From: Neisseria subflava
GTDB taxonomy: Bacteria > Pseudomonadota > Gammaproteobacteria > Burkholderiales > Neisseriaceae
Direction: 5' to 3'
DNA length: 64,000 nucleotides
Assembly: GCF_024205705.1 (NCBI RefSeq)
Contig: NZ_CP073115.1
Coordinates: 558,001-622,000, forward strand
Positions 37,117 through 45,431 of this stretch are shown here, one piece after another (within the stretch, counting starts at the first letter, position 1; the number at the start of each line of letters is the position of its first letter). The notes under the pieces are model-generated. The model was given only the letters and a program-made list of their open reading frames with translations. It made no database searches and was not told the origin of the DNA. The translations under genes were made by a program, and so were the position numbers.

Positions 37117-37597
37117 ACGTAAACCTACTTTTTCTTGGCTGTTGCACAAACCATTGTGTTTTTTAGGATTCGGTTTCGGCAGCGGTTTGTCGCCGGTTGC
37201 ACCGGGTACGGCCGGAACACTGGCGGCATTACCTCTGGCTTTTGTATTGTGCCTGTTGGGCATAGACGGCTGGATATTGCTTTTATTGTGTATCGCCTTG
37301 TTTTTCTGGGGTATCCGCATTTGCGGTTATACCGAGAGGGAGCTGGGCATTCAGGATTACGGCGGTATCGTCTGGGATGAAATTGTCGCGATGCTGTTGG
37401 TGCTGTCGCTGATTCCGTTTAAATGGAGCTGGTGGCTGGCAGCTTTTATTATTTTCCGCTTGTTTGATGCGTTGAAACCATGGCCGATCAAATGGTTTGA
37501 CCGGCGGATTCATGGAGGTTTGGGCATTATGCTTGATGATTTGATTGCGGCTGCGATGACCTTGATGGTCTTGGGCCTGTTTTATTGGATCGCGTGA
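37109..37597 (+). CDS. pgpA: Phosphatidylglycerophosphatase A
   Basis: 162 residues from TTG 37109, which has AGGA ten bases upstream; a TTG at 37100 in the same frame adds three residues. Either start overlaps thiL, a common thiL-pgpA arrangement. The PgpA signature G-S-G-L-S-P-V-A-P-G-T near residue 20 and G-G-I-V-W-D-E-I are clear. The enzyme is an inner-membrane protein that removes phosphate from phosphatidylglycerol phosphate. Confidence 0.9.
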   Translation: MAERKPTFSWLLHKPLCFLGFGFGSGLSPVAPGTAGTLAALPLAFVLCLLGIDGWILLLLCIALFFWGIRICGYTERELGIQDYGGIVWDEIVAMLLVLSLIPFKWSWWLAAFIIFRLFDALKPWPIKWFDRRIHGGLGIMLDDLIAAAMTLMVLGLFYWIA

Positions 37598-37693
37598 TGC
37601 GTTTTAAGTGTTTCGACCCTTTGCAAAAATAGGGCGGACACGCCGGAATTATCCGGATTGAAATAAAATAAATACCATACGGGGTAAACAATT

Positions 37694-38062
37694 ATGAATG
37701 AAATCGAGATTAACGTGGAGCCGCGTTATATGGCCGGTCAGAGCGACGTCTATCGCGACCGCTATGCCTTCAATTATCTGATTACCATCTGCAACCGCAG
37801 TGATGAAATCATTACTTTGCGTCAGCGTTTTTGGGAAATCACCGACGGACACGGTGAGACAGAGCAGGTCGGTCATGCCGGCTTGATTGAAGAGCAACCT
37901 GTTTTGTACCCGGGCGAAGCCTATGAGTACAACAGCGGTTCGCAAATCAGCACACCTTGGGGCAGTATCGAAGGCGCGTATGAGTTTGAAGACAGCATCG
38001 GCAAACGTTTCGTTATCGGGGTGCCGAAGCTTGAATTCAAAGCTGGTTTTACTTTGCAATAG
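37694..38062 (+). CDS. apaG: ApaG protein
   Basis: 122 residues. The ApaG fold (an FnIII-like beta sandwich) is recognised by R-Y-A-F-N-Y-L-I-T-I-C-N, the W-E-I-T-D-G block, Y-P-G-E-A-Y-E-Y-N-S-G and the G-x-x-E-G-A-Y-E-F end. It is named for its operon with apaH in E. coli; no apaH is adjacent here. The biochemical role is unclear; older annotation ties it to cobalt/magnesium. Its TAG stop provides the first two bases (AG) of the following AG-type uptake sequence. Confidence 0.93.
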   Translation: MNEIEINVEPRYMAGQSDVYRDRYAFNYLITICNRSDEIITLRQRFWEITDGHGETEQVGHAGLIEEQPVLYPGEAYEYNSGSQISTPWGSIEGAYEFEDSIGKRFVIGVPKLEFKAGFTLQ

Positions 38063-38125
38063 GCCGTCTGAAAAAACAAAACCGGAACATGGGAAATGTT
38101 CCGGTTTTGTTTTTTCAGACAGCCT
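38061..38125. terminator. 29-bp hairpin with uptake sequence, apaG/DUF2288
   Basis: An arm at 38061-38089 pairs with 38097-38125 with a single C-A mismatch around a 7-base loop. The uptake sequences occupy the foot, while the upper half (AAAACCGGAACA) is not uptake-derived. The second arm's core is mutated (CAGACAGCC). Confidence 0.88.
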
Positions 38126-38127
38126 AA

Positions 38128-38424
38128 TCAGTCTTTGCAAGGCTGTACCAATACCCACGGCGCCACGACAACCGCCCACATTTCCTGCTTATCCGCTAAA
38201 AATGTGCGCGCCATATCATCGCTGATGGCACCGAATTTGCCTTGTTCCATCCATTGTTTCAATGGCGCGGCTTCATCTTCGGCAACATGGCGGGCGACGG
38301 CAATCAAATCCAAATCGGGCGCAACATAGACGGCGGCACCGCGTGCGAAGTGGGATTGCAGCTCTTCCCATGCAATGCGGGCGGTTTCGGTATTGAGTTT
38401 TTCGTTTAAGAGTGGAATAGACAT
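38128..38424 (-). CDS. DUF2288 protein
   Basis: 98 residues. The start M-S-I-P-L-L-N-E-K-L-N-T-E-T-A-R-I-A-W-E-E-L-Q and the V-A-P-D-L-D-L block are typical of the DUF2288 family of small uncharacterised cytoplasmic proteins. I know no established function. It is convergent with apaG and divergent from the zinc uptake locus. Confidence 0.85.
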   Translation of the reverse strand: MSIPLLNEKLNTETARIAWEELQSHFARGAAVYVAPDLDLIAVARHVAEDEAAPLKQWMEQGKFGAISDDMARTFLADKQEMWAVVVAPWVLVQPCKD

Positions 38425-38514
38425 AGGACAATCATCAAATAAAAAACGGATTGTAACCGATATTCGGCCTTTTGCCCGATGCCGTCTGAAAACGAAAGAA
38501 ATTTACAGGGTTAA

Positions 38515-38529
38515 CGTTATACAGTATCA
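38515..38529 (+). promoter_or_regulatory. Possible Zur operator upstream of the znu locus
   Basis: CGTTATACAGTATCA matches 12 of 15 positions of the neisserial Zur box as I recall it (TGTTATDNHATAACA). It lies about 70 bases before the microprotein ORF, in the loop between two distant uptake sequences. Tentative. Confidence 0.35.
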
Positions 38530-38596
38530 TTTTAATGTTTTAATTTTCTTTCAGACGGCCTGTTGTCCGTATTCGGGCAAGGGCGGTTTTAGGCTT

Positions 38597-38698
38597 ATGA
38601 ATTCTGTATTGTTGACCGGATTGCTGCAAAGGCTGCTGATTGCGCTTGCCGCATTGGCGGCGTTGTGGGCTGTATATTTTTGGGCGGTGTCGCCATGA
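38597..38698 (+). CDS. 33-residue single-pass membrane microprotein coupled to znuC
   Basis: 33 residues: a short polar start (M-N-S), then one uninterrupted hydrophobic segment from about residue 4 to 31, ending V-S-P. Its TGA stop overlaps the znuC ATG as ATGA, the classical sign of translational coupling. The ribosome site is weak (TTAGG). The composition (Leu/Ala/Trp/Tyr rich) is that of a membrane helix. I do not recognise it. It could be a small accessory subunit of the zinc transporter or only a coupling leader for znuC. Confidence 0.5.
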   Translation: MNSVLLTGLLQRLLIALAALAALWAVYFWAVSP

Positions 38699-39420
38699 GT
38701 ATCGTGGTGGAAAATCTGACGGTCAGCTATCAGCGAAGGCCGGTGGTGCACCATATCGATATGGTGTTTGAAGATGGCAAGATGTGGACGATTTTCGGGC
38801 CGAACGGCGCGGGCAAATCGACCCTGCTCAAAGCCATTATGGGTTTGCAGAAGACGGATACGGGCAGCGTGCGCTATGAAAATATGGCGCGCAAGGACAT
38901 TGCCTATCTGCCGCAGCAGTCGGATATTGACCGCAGCCAGCCGATGACGGTGTTTGAACTGGCGGCGATGGGGTTGTGGTATGAAATCGGCTTTTTCGGG
39001 CGTGTGAACGCGGCGCAGAAAAAGCGCGTGATGGCGGCTTTGGAACGCGTGGAAATGCAGGATTTTGCCACGCGCCAAATCGCGCACTTGTCCAATGGCC
39101 AGTTCCAACGCGTATTGTTTGCGCGGATGCTGGTGCAGGATGCCAAATTTTTGTTGCTGGACGAACCGTTTAACGCGGTGGACGCGCGGACGACTTATGC
39201 GCTGTTGGAAGTTTTGCGCCAGTGCCATCAGGACGGTCAGGCAGTGATTGCCGTGTTGCATGATTACGAGCAGGTGAGGGCATATTTTGCCAACACGCTG
39301 CTTTTGGCGCGTGAAAAAGTGACTGCCGGTGCGACTGAAAATGTGTTGACCGATGAGTTTTTGGCACAGGCAAACCGAATGATGCAGAAACAGGAAGCGG
39401 CCGATTGGTGCGCGGTTTAA
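38695..39420 (+). CDS. znuC: Zinc ABC transporter ATPase
   Basis: 241 residues. Walker A G-P-N-G-A-G-K-S-T, signature L-S-N-G-Q-F-Q-R (Asn for the usual Gly) and Walker B F-L-L-L-D-E-P. It belongs to the Zn/Mn (metal ABC) ATPase family and powers the ZnuB permease. The earlier in-frame start at 38665 is rejected since 38695 gives the normal N-terminus and the overlap with the microprotein. The order is znuC-znuB-znuA. Gonococcal literature has also called this system manganese (Mnt), so specificity rests mainly on ZnuA. Confidence 0.92.
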   Translation: MSIVVENLTVSYQRRPVVHHIDMVFEDGKMWTIFGPNGAGKSTLLKAIMGLQKTDTGSVRYENMARKDIAYLPQQSDIDRSQPMTVFELAAMGLWYEIGFFGRVNAAQKKRVMAALERVEMQDFATRQIAHLSNGQFQRVLFARMLVQDAKFLLLDEPFNAVDARTTYALLEVLRQCHQDGQAVIAVLHDYEQVRAYFANTLLLAREKVTAGATENVLTDEFLAQANRMMQKQEAADWCAV

Positions 39421-39426
39421 TGGACA

Positions 39427-39461
39427 AGGCCGTCTGAAAGTTAGTATTTTTCAGACGGCCT
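39427..39461. terminator. Inverted uptake sequences between znuC and znuB
   Basis: AGGCCGTCTGAAA/TTTCAGACGGCCT with a 9-base loop; it lies inside the znu operon. Confidence 0.7.
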
Positions 39462-39496
39462 AAGGCTTTCAGAGATTAATAAAAAAGCGATAAAAC

Positions 39497-40372
39497 ATGG
39501 ATTTATATGATTTGGTCGTCGCGCCGTTTACCGAATTTGACTTTATGCGCTATGCCCTGGCGTCGATTTTCTGCCTGGCATTGAGCGCGGCGCCCGTCGG
39601 TGTGTTTTTGGTGATGCGCCGCATGAGTTTGGTGGGCGATGCCTTGAGTCATGCGGTTTTGCCCGGTGCGGCCATTGGCTATATGTTTGCCGGCTTGAGT
39701 TTGCCTGCAATGAGCGTCGGCGGTTTTGCAGCCGGTTTGCTGATGGCTTTGTTGGCCGGTTTGGTCAGCCGGTTTACTTCATTGAAAGAAGACGCAAACT
39801 TTGCCGCATTTTATTTGAGCAGCCTCGCCATCGGCGTGGTTTTGGTCAGCAAAAACGGCAGCAGTGTCGATTTGCTGCATTTGTTGTTTGGCTCGGTGTT
39901 GGCGGTGGATATTCCGGCTTTGCAGCTGATTGCCGTTTCTGCGAGCGTCACTATTTTGCTGATGGCGGTCATGTTCCGCCCGCTGGTGTTGGAAAGCATA
40001 GACCCTTTGTTCCTCAAGGCTGTAGGCGGTAAGGGCGGCTTTTGGCATGTGCTGTTTTTGGTGTTGGTCGTGATGAATCTGGTTGCCGGTTTTCAGGCAT
40101 TGGGTACGCTGATGTCGGTCGGCTTGATGATGTTGCCTGCGATTACCGCCAGACTGTGGGCGAAAAGTATGGGTCGGCTGATGATTTTGTCGGTCGCGTT
40201 GGCTTTGCTTTGCGGCTTGGCAGGACTGTTGTTTTCCTACCATATCGAAATCCCGTCCGGCCCGGCGATTATTTTATGCTGCGGCACGCTTTACCTGATT
40301 TCCGTCGTGTTCGGTTGGGAAGGCGGCATTTTGGCAAAATGGCTGCGCCGCAAGAAACACCGCACGGCATGA
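39497..40372 (+). CDS. znuB: Zinc ABC transporter permease
   Basis: 291 residues, about eight membrane helices. The metal-ABC permease signature M-S-L-V-G-D-A-L-S-H-A-V-L-P-G near residue 42 is clear. It passes zinc from ZnuA across the inner membrane. Confidence 0.92.
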   Translation: MDLYDLVVAPFTEFDFMRYALASIFCLALSAAPVGVFLVMRRMSLVGDALSHAVLPGAAIGYMFAGLSLPAMSVGGFAAGLLMALLAGLVSRFTSLKEDANFAAFYLSSLAIGVVLVSKNGSSVDLLHLLFGSVLAVDIPALQLIAVSASVTILLMAVMFRPLVLESIDPLFLKAVGGKGGFWHVLFLVLVVMNLVAGFQALGTLMSVGLMMLPAITARLWAKSMGRLMILSVALALLCGLAGLLFSYHIEIPSGPAIILCCGTLYLISVVFGWEGGILAKWLRRKKHRTA

Positions 40373-40375
40373 TTT

Positions 40376-40408
40376 TTCAGACGGCCGCTTGAATAATCAG
40401 GCGGTCTG
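40376..40408. terminator. Diverged uptake-sequence hairpin after znuB
   Basis: CAGACGGCCGC and GCGGTCTG arms, then TTTTA. Only the first arm keeps an intact uptake core. Confidence 0.55.
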
Positions 40409-40425
40409 TTTTATGATGATGTTAA

Positions 40426-40440
40426 TGTTACGTTATATCA
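40426..40440 (+). promoter_or_regulatory. Possible Zur operator before znuA
   Basis: TGTTACGTTATATCA, a 13 of 15 match to the recalled neisserial Zur box, ends 11 bases before the znuA ATG. A TATGAT at 40412-40417 could be the -10. Tentative. Confidence 0.4.
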
Positions 40441-40451
40441 CTGGAGAGAAT

Positions 40452-41357
40452 ATGAAACATTGGAAACTCGGCATCGTTGCCGCATTATTGACCGGTGCAG
40501 CTTATGCCGCTCCGCTGCCTGTTGTCACCAGCTTCAGCATTTTGGGCGACGTGGCCAAACAGATTGGTGGCGACCGTGTGGCCGTTCAAAGTTTGGTGGG
40601 TCCTAACCAAGATAGCCATGCCTACCACATGACCAGTGGTGACATCAAAAAAATCCGCAGTGCCAAATTGGTATTACTTAACGGTTTGGGCTTGGAAGCC
40701 GCCGATGTACAGCGTGCAGTCAAACAGAGTAAAGTTCCTTTCGCCGAAGCAACCAAAGGCATTCAGGCTTTGAAAGCAGAAGAGGGCGGCCATCATCATG
40801 ACCACGATCACGAAGGCCATCATCACGATCACGGCGAATTTGACCCGCACGTTTGGACCGACCCCGTCTTGATGGGTACTTATGCGCAAAATGTTGCCAA
40901 TGCGCTGATTCAAGCCGACCCTGAAGGTAAAACCTACTATCAGCAACGTTTGGGCAACTATCAAATGCAGCTGAAAAAATTGCACAGCGATGCGCAGGCT
41001 GCCTTTAATGCCGTACCTGCCGCCAAGCGTAAAGTCTTGACCGGACACGATGCGTTCTCTTACATGGGCAAACGTTACAATATTGAATTTATCGCCCCTC
41101 AAGGCGTGAGCAGCGAAGCCGAGCCGTCTGCCAAACAAGTGGCTTCCATCATCCGCCAAATCAAACGCGAGGGCATTAAAGCCGTCTTTACTGAAAACAT
41201 CAAAGACACGCGCATGATTGACCGTATTGCTAAAGAAACCGGCGTCAATGTCAGCGGACGTTTGTATTCCGATGCATTAGGTGGCGCACCGGCCAACAGC
41301 TACATCGGCATGTATCGCTACAATGTCAAAGTTTTGACCGATGCCATGAAAAAATAA
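40452..41357 (+). CDS. znuA: Zinc ABC transporter substrate-binding protein
   Basis: 301 residues from ATG 40452 after a GGAGAG site; the frame opens earlier but the signal peptide (M-K-H-W-K...A-Y-A-A) begins here. The His/Asp-rich loop at about 114-127 is the hallmark of zinc-specific ZnuA rather than manganese binders. Candidate ligands are His59 (A-Y-H-M), His133 (D-P-H-V-W) and a later His (L-T-G-H-D-A). It is periplasmic. It is read with znuB or from its own promoter. Confidence 0.93.
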   Translation: MKHWKLGIVAALLTGAAYAAPLPVVTSFSILGDVAKQIGGDRVAVQSLVGPNQDSHAYHMTSGDIKKIRSAKLVLLNGLGLEAADVQRAVKQSKVPFAEATKGIQALKAEEGGHHHDHDHEGHHHDHGEFDPHVWTDPVLMGTYAQNVANALIQADPEGKTYYQQRLGNYQMQLKKLHSDAQAAFNAVPAAKRKVLTGHDAFSYMGKRYNIEFIAPQGVSSEAEPSAKQVASIIRQIKREGIKAVFTENIKDTRMIDRIAKETGVNVSGRLYSDALGGAPANSYIGMYRYNVKVLTDAMKK

Positions 41358-41371
41358 AGCGGCTTAAGGAT

Positions 41372-41415
41372 AAAGGCCGTCTGAAACCTTAAAAACAAGG
41401 TTTCAGACGGCCTTT
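41372..41415 (+). terminator. 19-bp inverted uptake-sequence terminator after znuA
   Basis: AAAGGCCGTCTGAAACCTT pairs perfectly with AAGGTTTCAGACGGCCTTT, followed by TATAT. Confidence 0.88.
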
Positions 41416-41624
41416 TATATGCTTATTTTTAAAACAAACCGTCAAATTTAAAATATAAAAATAAAATTTATGCTATTAAAAGTTTAATTATCAAAAATTC
41501 ATGCTAATTTGCTTGGTAAGTACGCACCATCCGTGCGAATTGCTTATCTGCTGTCCGTCAGCCACTCACGGCCTGACTTCACCCTGTTACAATTCGGCAT
41601 CTTCACGTTTCTTAATATTACATC

Positions 41625-42962
41625 ATGAGCAACCATTCGTCTTGGTCATCCAAAATCGGCTTTGTGCTTGCTGCGGCAGGCTCGGCCATCGGTTTGGGTG
41701 CAATTTGGAAATTCCCTTATACAGCCGGTACCAACGGCGGCGCCGTATTCTTTCTTTTGTTTTTGATTTTCACGATTTTGGTAGCCTTGCCGGTTCAATT
41801 GGCCGAGTTTTACATCGGCCGCACGGGCGGTAAAAACGCCATCGACTCCTTCAAAGTATTGCGCCCCGGTTCGCAGTGGCCGTGGGTTGGCCGCATGGGC
41901 GTGGCTGCTTGTTTTATCTTGCTGTCGTTTTACAGCGTGGTCGGCGGCTGGGTATTGAACTACGTCGTGCACAGCTTTACCGGCGAAATTCACGTTGGCG
42001 CAGACTTTAAGGCCCTGTTTGAAAATACGATTTCTTCACCGTTTGGCTCGCTGTTTTACCAAGGCTTGTTCATGCTGATTACCATTTGGGTGGTCAAAGG
42101 CGGCGTTTCAGACGGCATTGAAAAGGCAAACCGCGTCTTGATGCCGGGTTTGTTTATCCTCTTTATTGCATTGGCTATCCGTTCGCTGACCTTGCCCGGG
42201 GCAATGGACGGCGTGGCATTCTTGTTGAAACCGGATTGGTCGTATTTGAAACCGGGCACGATGCTGACTGCTTTGGGGCAGGCGTTTTTTGCCTTGAGTA
42301 TCGGCGTGTCCGCGATGATTACCTATGCCTCGTATTTGGGTAAGGATCAGGATATGTTCCGCTCCGGCCACATGATTATGTGGATGAACCTGTTTGTGTC
42401 GCTGCTGGCCGGTTTGGTAATTTTCCCTGCGGTATTTGCCTTCGGCTTTGAACCCGGTCAAGGCCCTGGTTTGATTTTTGTTGTGTTGCCTGCGGTCTTC
42501 ATGAAAATGCCTATGGGTACGTATTTATTTGCCGTGTTTATGCTGTTGGTAGTCTTTGCGACACTGACTTCCGCGTTTTCTATGCTGGAAACCGTCATCG
42601 CGGCAACCATCCGCCAAGACGAGAAAAAGCGCAGCAGCCACGCTTGGATAACAGGCATTGCGATCTTCATAGTCGGTATTCCTTCTGCGCTGTCTTTTGG
42701 CGTATGGAGCGATTTTAAAATTTTCGGCAAAACCATTTTTGACTTGTGGGATTTTATTATTTCCGCCGTTATTATGCCGATTGGCGCATTGAGCGTTGCC
42801 GTGTTTACAGCATGGGTTCAGGACAAACAGTCCGTCCTGCGTGATGCGGGCATGGGCAGTACCATTCCGAAACAGTTGCTTTATCTGTGGCTGGGTGTGC
42901 TTCGCTATCTTGCCCCGATTGCGATTATTGTGGTGTTCATCAACTCTTTGGGTTTGATTTAA
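41625..42962 (+). CDS. NSS-family sodium-dependent transporter
   Basis: 445 residues, about eleven membrane helices. The first helix G-S-A-I-G-L-G-A-I-W-K-F-P-Y is the sodium/substrate signature of the neurotransmitter:sodium symporter (LeuT-like) family. Bacterial members take up amino acids; which one is not evident. An AT-dialect uptake sequence (42107-42118) inside the gene is read as V-S-D-G-I. It is monocistronic, with a strong terminator. Confidence 0.9.
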   Translation: MSNHSSWSSKIGFVLAAAGSAIGLGAIWKFPYTAGTNGGAVFFLLFLIFTILVALPVQLAEFYIGRTGGKNAIDSFKVLRPGSQWPWVGRMGVAACFILLSFYSVVGGWVLNYVVHSFTGEIHVGADFKALFENTISSPFGSLFYQGLFMLITIWVVKGGVSDGIEKANRVLMPGLFILFIALAIRSLTLPGAMDGVAFLLKPDWSYLKPGTMLTALGQAFFALSIGVSAMITYASYLGKDQDMFRSGHMIMWMNLFVSLLAGLVIFPAVFAFGFEPGQGPGLIFVVLPAVFMKMPMGTYLFAVFMLLVVFATLTSAFSMLETVIAATIRQDEKKRSSHAWITGIAIFIVGIPSALSFGVWSDFKIFGKTIFDLWDFIISAVIMPIGALSVAVFTAWVQDKQSVLRDAGMGSTIPKQLLYLWLGVLRYLAPIAIIVVFINSLGLI

Positions 42963-42972
42963 TCCGATAGTG

Positions 42973-43015
42973 AACAAACAGTCCGGCGTTGCATTGCTTC
43001 GCCGGACTGTTTGTT
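42973..43015 (+). terminator. Terminator after the NSS gene
   Basis: A 16-bp perfect stem AACAAACAGTCCGGCG/CGCCGGACTGTTTGTT, then TAAAA. It is not uptake-derived. Confidence 0.88.
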
Positions 43016-43037
43016 TAAAAATATCATTAAAAATATT

Positions 43038-43071
43038 AAGGCCGTCTGAAAATTTTTCAGACGGCCTTTTT
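43038..43071 (-). terminator. Uptake-sequence terminator of the copper receptor gene
   Basis: AAGGCCGTCTGAAAA/TTTTCAGACGGCCTT; together with the previous hairpin it separates two convergent genes. Confidence 0.85.
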
Positions 43072-43089
43072 ATATACACGCGAGGCTGA

Positions 43090-45066
43090 TTAGAACTTCG
43101 CTTGCAGTCTCAGCCATGCAGTACGGCCGGGTTCGTTCACGCGCATGGTTTGAGTACCGGCAGACGGGTCGCCACCACGGCTGACGAATTCAGCATAGGT
43201 TTTGTTGAACACGTTGTCCACGCCGCCTTGCAATGTGGCGTATTTGCTGAATTTCCAACCGGCGTTGAGCGAGAGTACGCCAAAGCCTGAAGAAGCGCCG
43301 ATGTCTTGGCCGACGATATTGCCTTGGCCTTTGCTGTAACGGTTTTGTTTGGCTACGACGCGCCATAATGCGCCCGCACTGAATTTGCCGTTGTCAAAGG
43401 CGAGGGTGTTGTTCCACTCGAGTGGCGGCGTTTGTGCCAAAGGTTTGCCGTCTGTACGGTTTTTGCCGTGGGTGTAGGCGAGGCTGGTGCCGACTTCCCA
43501 GTTAGGCGCAAACGTCCATTTGACTTCGGCTTCGCCGCCAAAGCGTGAAGCGTTGATGTTGCGCACGCCGAAATTCATGCCTTGGCGCTCCATCATGATG
43601 AAGTCTTTGATGTCGCTGCCGAATACGGATACAGACGCGTGGAGATTAGGACGTTTCCAGATTACACCTGCATCGATTTGGCGGTTTTGCTCTGCGCGGA
43701 TGGCTTTGTTTTCAGAGCGCAGGCGTTCCCAGTAGTCAGGCGCACGTTCGGCAATACCGAAGCCGGCATAGTATTTCAGGCCGTTGTCCGTATTTCTTTC
43801 CCAACGCAGGAAGCCTGAGTTCAAATTGAATTTTTGATGTTTCAAAACGGGGTCGGTAACGCGCGCGGTATCGTAATGCGCTTTGACTTGGTCATGGCGC
43901 AAGCCTGCTACCCAGCGTTGATTGTCGGTTTGCTGCCAAGAAGCTTCGGTGAAAATACCCCATTGTTTGAAACTTTGGTTGGGCATGTAAGGCTTGTGGC
44001 TGTAGCCGTCGCCACCACGCTCATGACGCGCGACGTGGACGTCATCCAAATAATCCAAACCGGTTTGCAGGTTGAGCTTGTCCCAGTCGAAAGTGGCTTT
44101 CAGACGGCCTGTATCGGTATTGCGTTTAGGGTTGTTGGCATTTTTAATCTGCTTGCCGGCAGGATTGTAGATGGTACGCAGGCTGTATGTGTCCATCACG
44201 TGGTCGATTTCGCTTTTACCGTAGCGCAGTTCCAACTCGCTGAACCATGGTGTGAGGTTGCGTTGGGTAAAACGGATATTCCACGCATCACGGTCGAATT
44301 TGCTGCCGTCCATCATGCGGTCGGCGTAGGCAACCTTGGCTCTGCTGCGCTCGTATGTGCCGGCAATGGTGGTATTTTCTGTCGGGGTAACACCCAGTTG
44401 CAACATTTGGCTGTCGCGTTTGAAGTTGGAGTGAATGCGGTTGCCGTCGCCGTCTTTGTAATCGTCGGCTTCGTTATGGGAGATATTGGTACGGACATAG
44501 CCGTATTTGCCGCCGAACTCGGCTTCCAGCGAGCCGTCAAGGCGGTCGTTGCTGCCCGCCGTCAGAGTGGTATTGATGTTGTAAGGTTTTTCAGTGAAAT
44601 CAGGATCTTTACGGATAAATTGCACCGAGCCGCTGACCAAGCCCATACCTTGGGTAACGGTTTGCGGACCTTTGGTAACCACGACTTTGTCAAATGAATT
44701 TGGGTGAATATAGGCAGTCGGCGGGTCCATGCGCATACCACAACCGCCATAAATAAACTGGTCGTCGGCATTGACGGAGAGGCGCGAGCCACCCAAGCCA
44801 CGGAACAGCGGATCGCCCGAGCTGCCGCCTTTGCGGATGATGCTCATATTAGGCACGGATTGCAAAAGGTCTGCCCCGTCGCCGGCAGGGAGGGGTTGCA
44901 AAGCAGCTTTGGGGTTGAAAGTAACGCGATTGGCTTTTTCTTGTTGTGTGCCGGTGACGGTGACAGGGGAAAGGGTAACTGTTTCTTCAGGTACAGGATC
45001 AGTGTCTGCCCATGCTTGGGATACGGCTAAGACGATAGGCAAGATAAGTAATGGTGGGTATTTCAT
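43090..45066 (-). CDS. TonB-dependent copper receptor (OprC/NosA family)
   Basis: 658 residues. Signal peptide to about A20 (A-W-A|D-T-D), then a TonB-box region (T-V-T-L-S-P-V), a plug domain (to about 170) and a 22-strand-type barrel ending in W-L-R-L-Q-A-K-F with terminal Phe. The plug has G-G-C-G-M-R-M-D-P-P-T with Cys109 and Met113, the C-x-x-x-M copper site known for OprC. That makes copper more likely than iron or zinc. An uptake sequence near 44100 is read as G-R-L-K. The promoter region carries an 18-bp palindrome. Confidence 0.85.
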   Translation of the reverse strand: MKYPPLLILPIVLAVSQAWADTDPVPEETVTLSPVTVTGTQQEKANRVTFNPKAALQPLPAGDGADLLQSVPNMSIIRKGGSSGDPLFRGLGGSRLSVNADDQFIYGGCGMRMDPPTAYIHPNSFDKVVVTKGPQTVTQGMGLVSGSVQFIRKDPDFTEKPYNINTTLTAGSNDRLDGSLEAEFGGKYGYVRTNISHNEADDYKDGDGNRIHSNFKRDSQMLQLGVTPTENTTIAGTYERSRAKVAYADRMMDGSKFDRDAWNIRFTQRNLTPWFSELELRYGKSEIDHVMDTYSLRTIYNPAGKQIKNANNPKRNTDTGRLKATFDWDKLNLQTGLDYLDDVHVARHERGGDGYSHKPYMPNQSFKQWGIFTEASWQQTDNQRWVAGLRHDQVKAHYDTARVTDPVLKHQKFNLNSGFLRWERNTDNGLKYYAGFGIAERAPDYWERLRSENKAIRAEQNRQIDAGVIWKRPNLHASVSVFGSDIKDFIMMERQGMNFGVRNINASRFGGEAEVKWTFAPNWEVGTSLAYTHGKNRTDGKPLAQTPPLEWNNTLAFDNGKFSAGALWRVVAKQNRYSKGQGNIVGQDIGASSGFGVLSLNAGWKFSKYATLQGGVDNVFNKTYAEFVSRGGDPSAGTQTMRVNEPGRTAWLRLQAKF

Positions 45067-45099
45067 CTGGTTTCTCTCTATTATTAAGTGTCATGTTTA

Positions 45100-45117
45100 A
45101 TACTACTTAAGTAGTAT
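45100..45117. promoter_or_regulatory. Perfect 18-bp palindrome upstream of the copper receptor
   Basis: ATACTACTT followed directly by AAGTAGTAT, 33 bases before the receptor ATG. A TATACT (-10-like, minus strand, 45118-45113) overlaps its distal end. This is the layout of a repressor operator; the regulator is unknown. Confidence 0.6.
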
Positions 45118-45393
45118 ATATAAAGTTTAGTAAAATTAAAACATACTGTTTTTAACTTATATCAATATTTATCATTTTATTTGCATGTTTTGCTGGTTCA
45201 CGATTTGGTTATACCAGTGATGACAAAATTTGATACCTTTTAAGCAGTTAATGAAAAATGCCAATATGGTTTTAAGCTTGATTATTGGGAATTTCATTAA
45301 TTTAATTATTTAACTGAAAGCAAGAAGATATTTGGTATAGAAAGCATCATTTGCTTATGATTTTTTATTGATGTTGCGATTTGATAACATTTC

Positions 45394-45423
45394 TTGACGG
45401 AAAAATAGGGGATTGATTAGAAT
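45394..45423 (+). promoter_or_regulatory. Promoter of the GntR regulator
   Basis: TTGACG (45394-45399), 18-base spacer, TAGAAT (45418-45423); the predicted start is near 45430. Confidence 0.65.
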
Positions 45424-45431
45424 GGGCGGCC

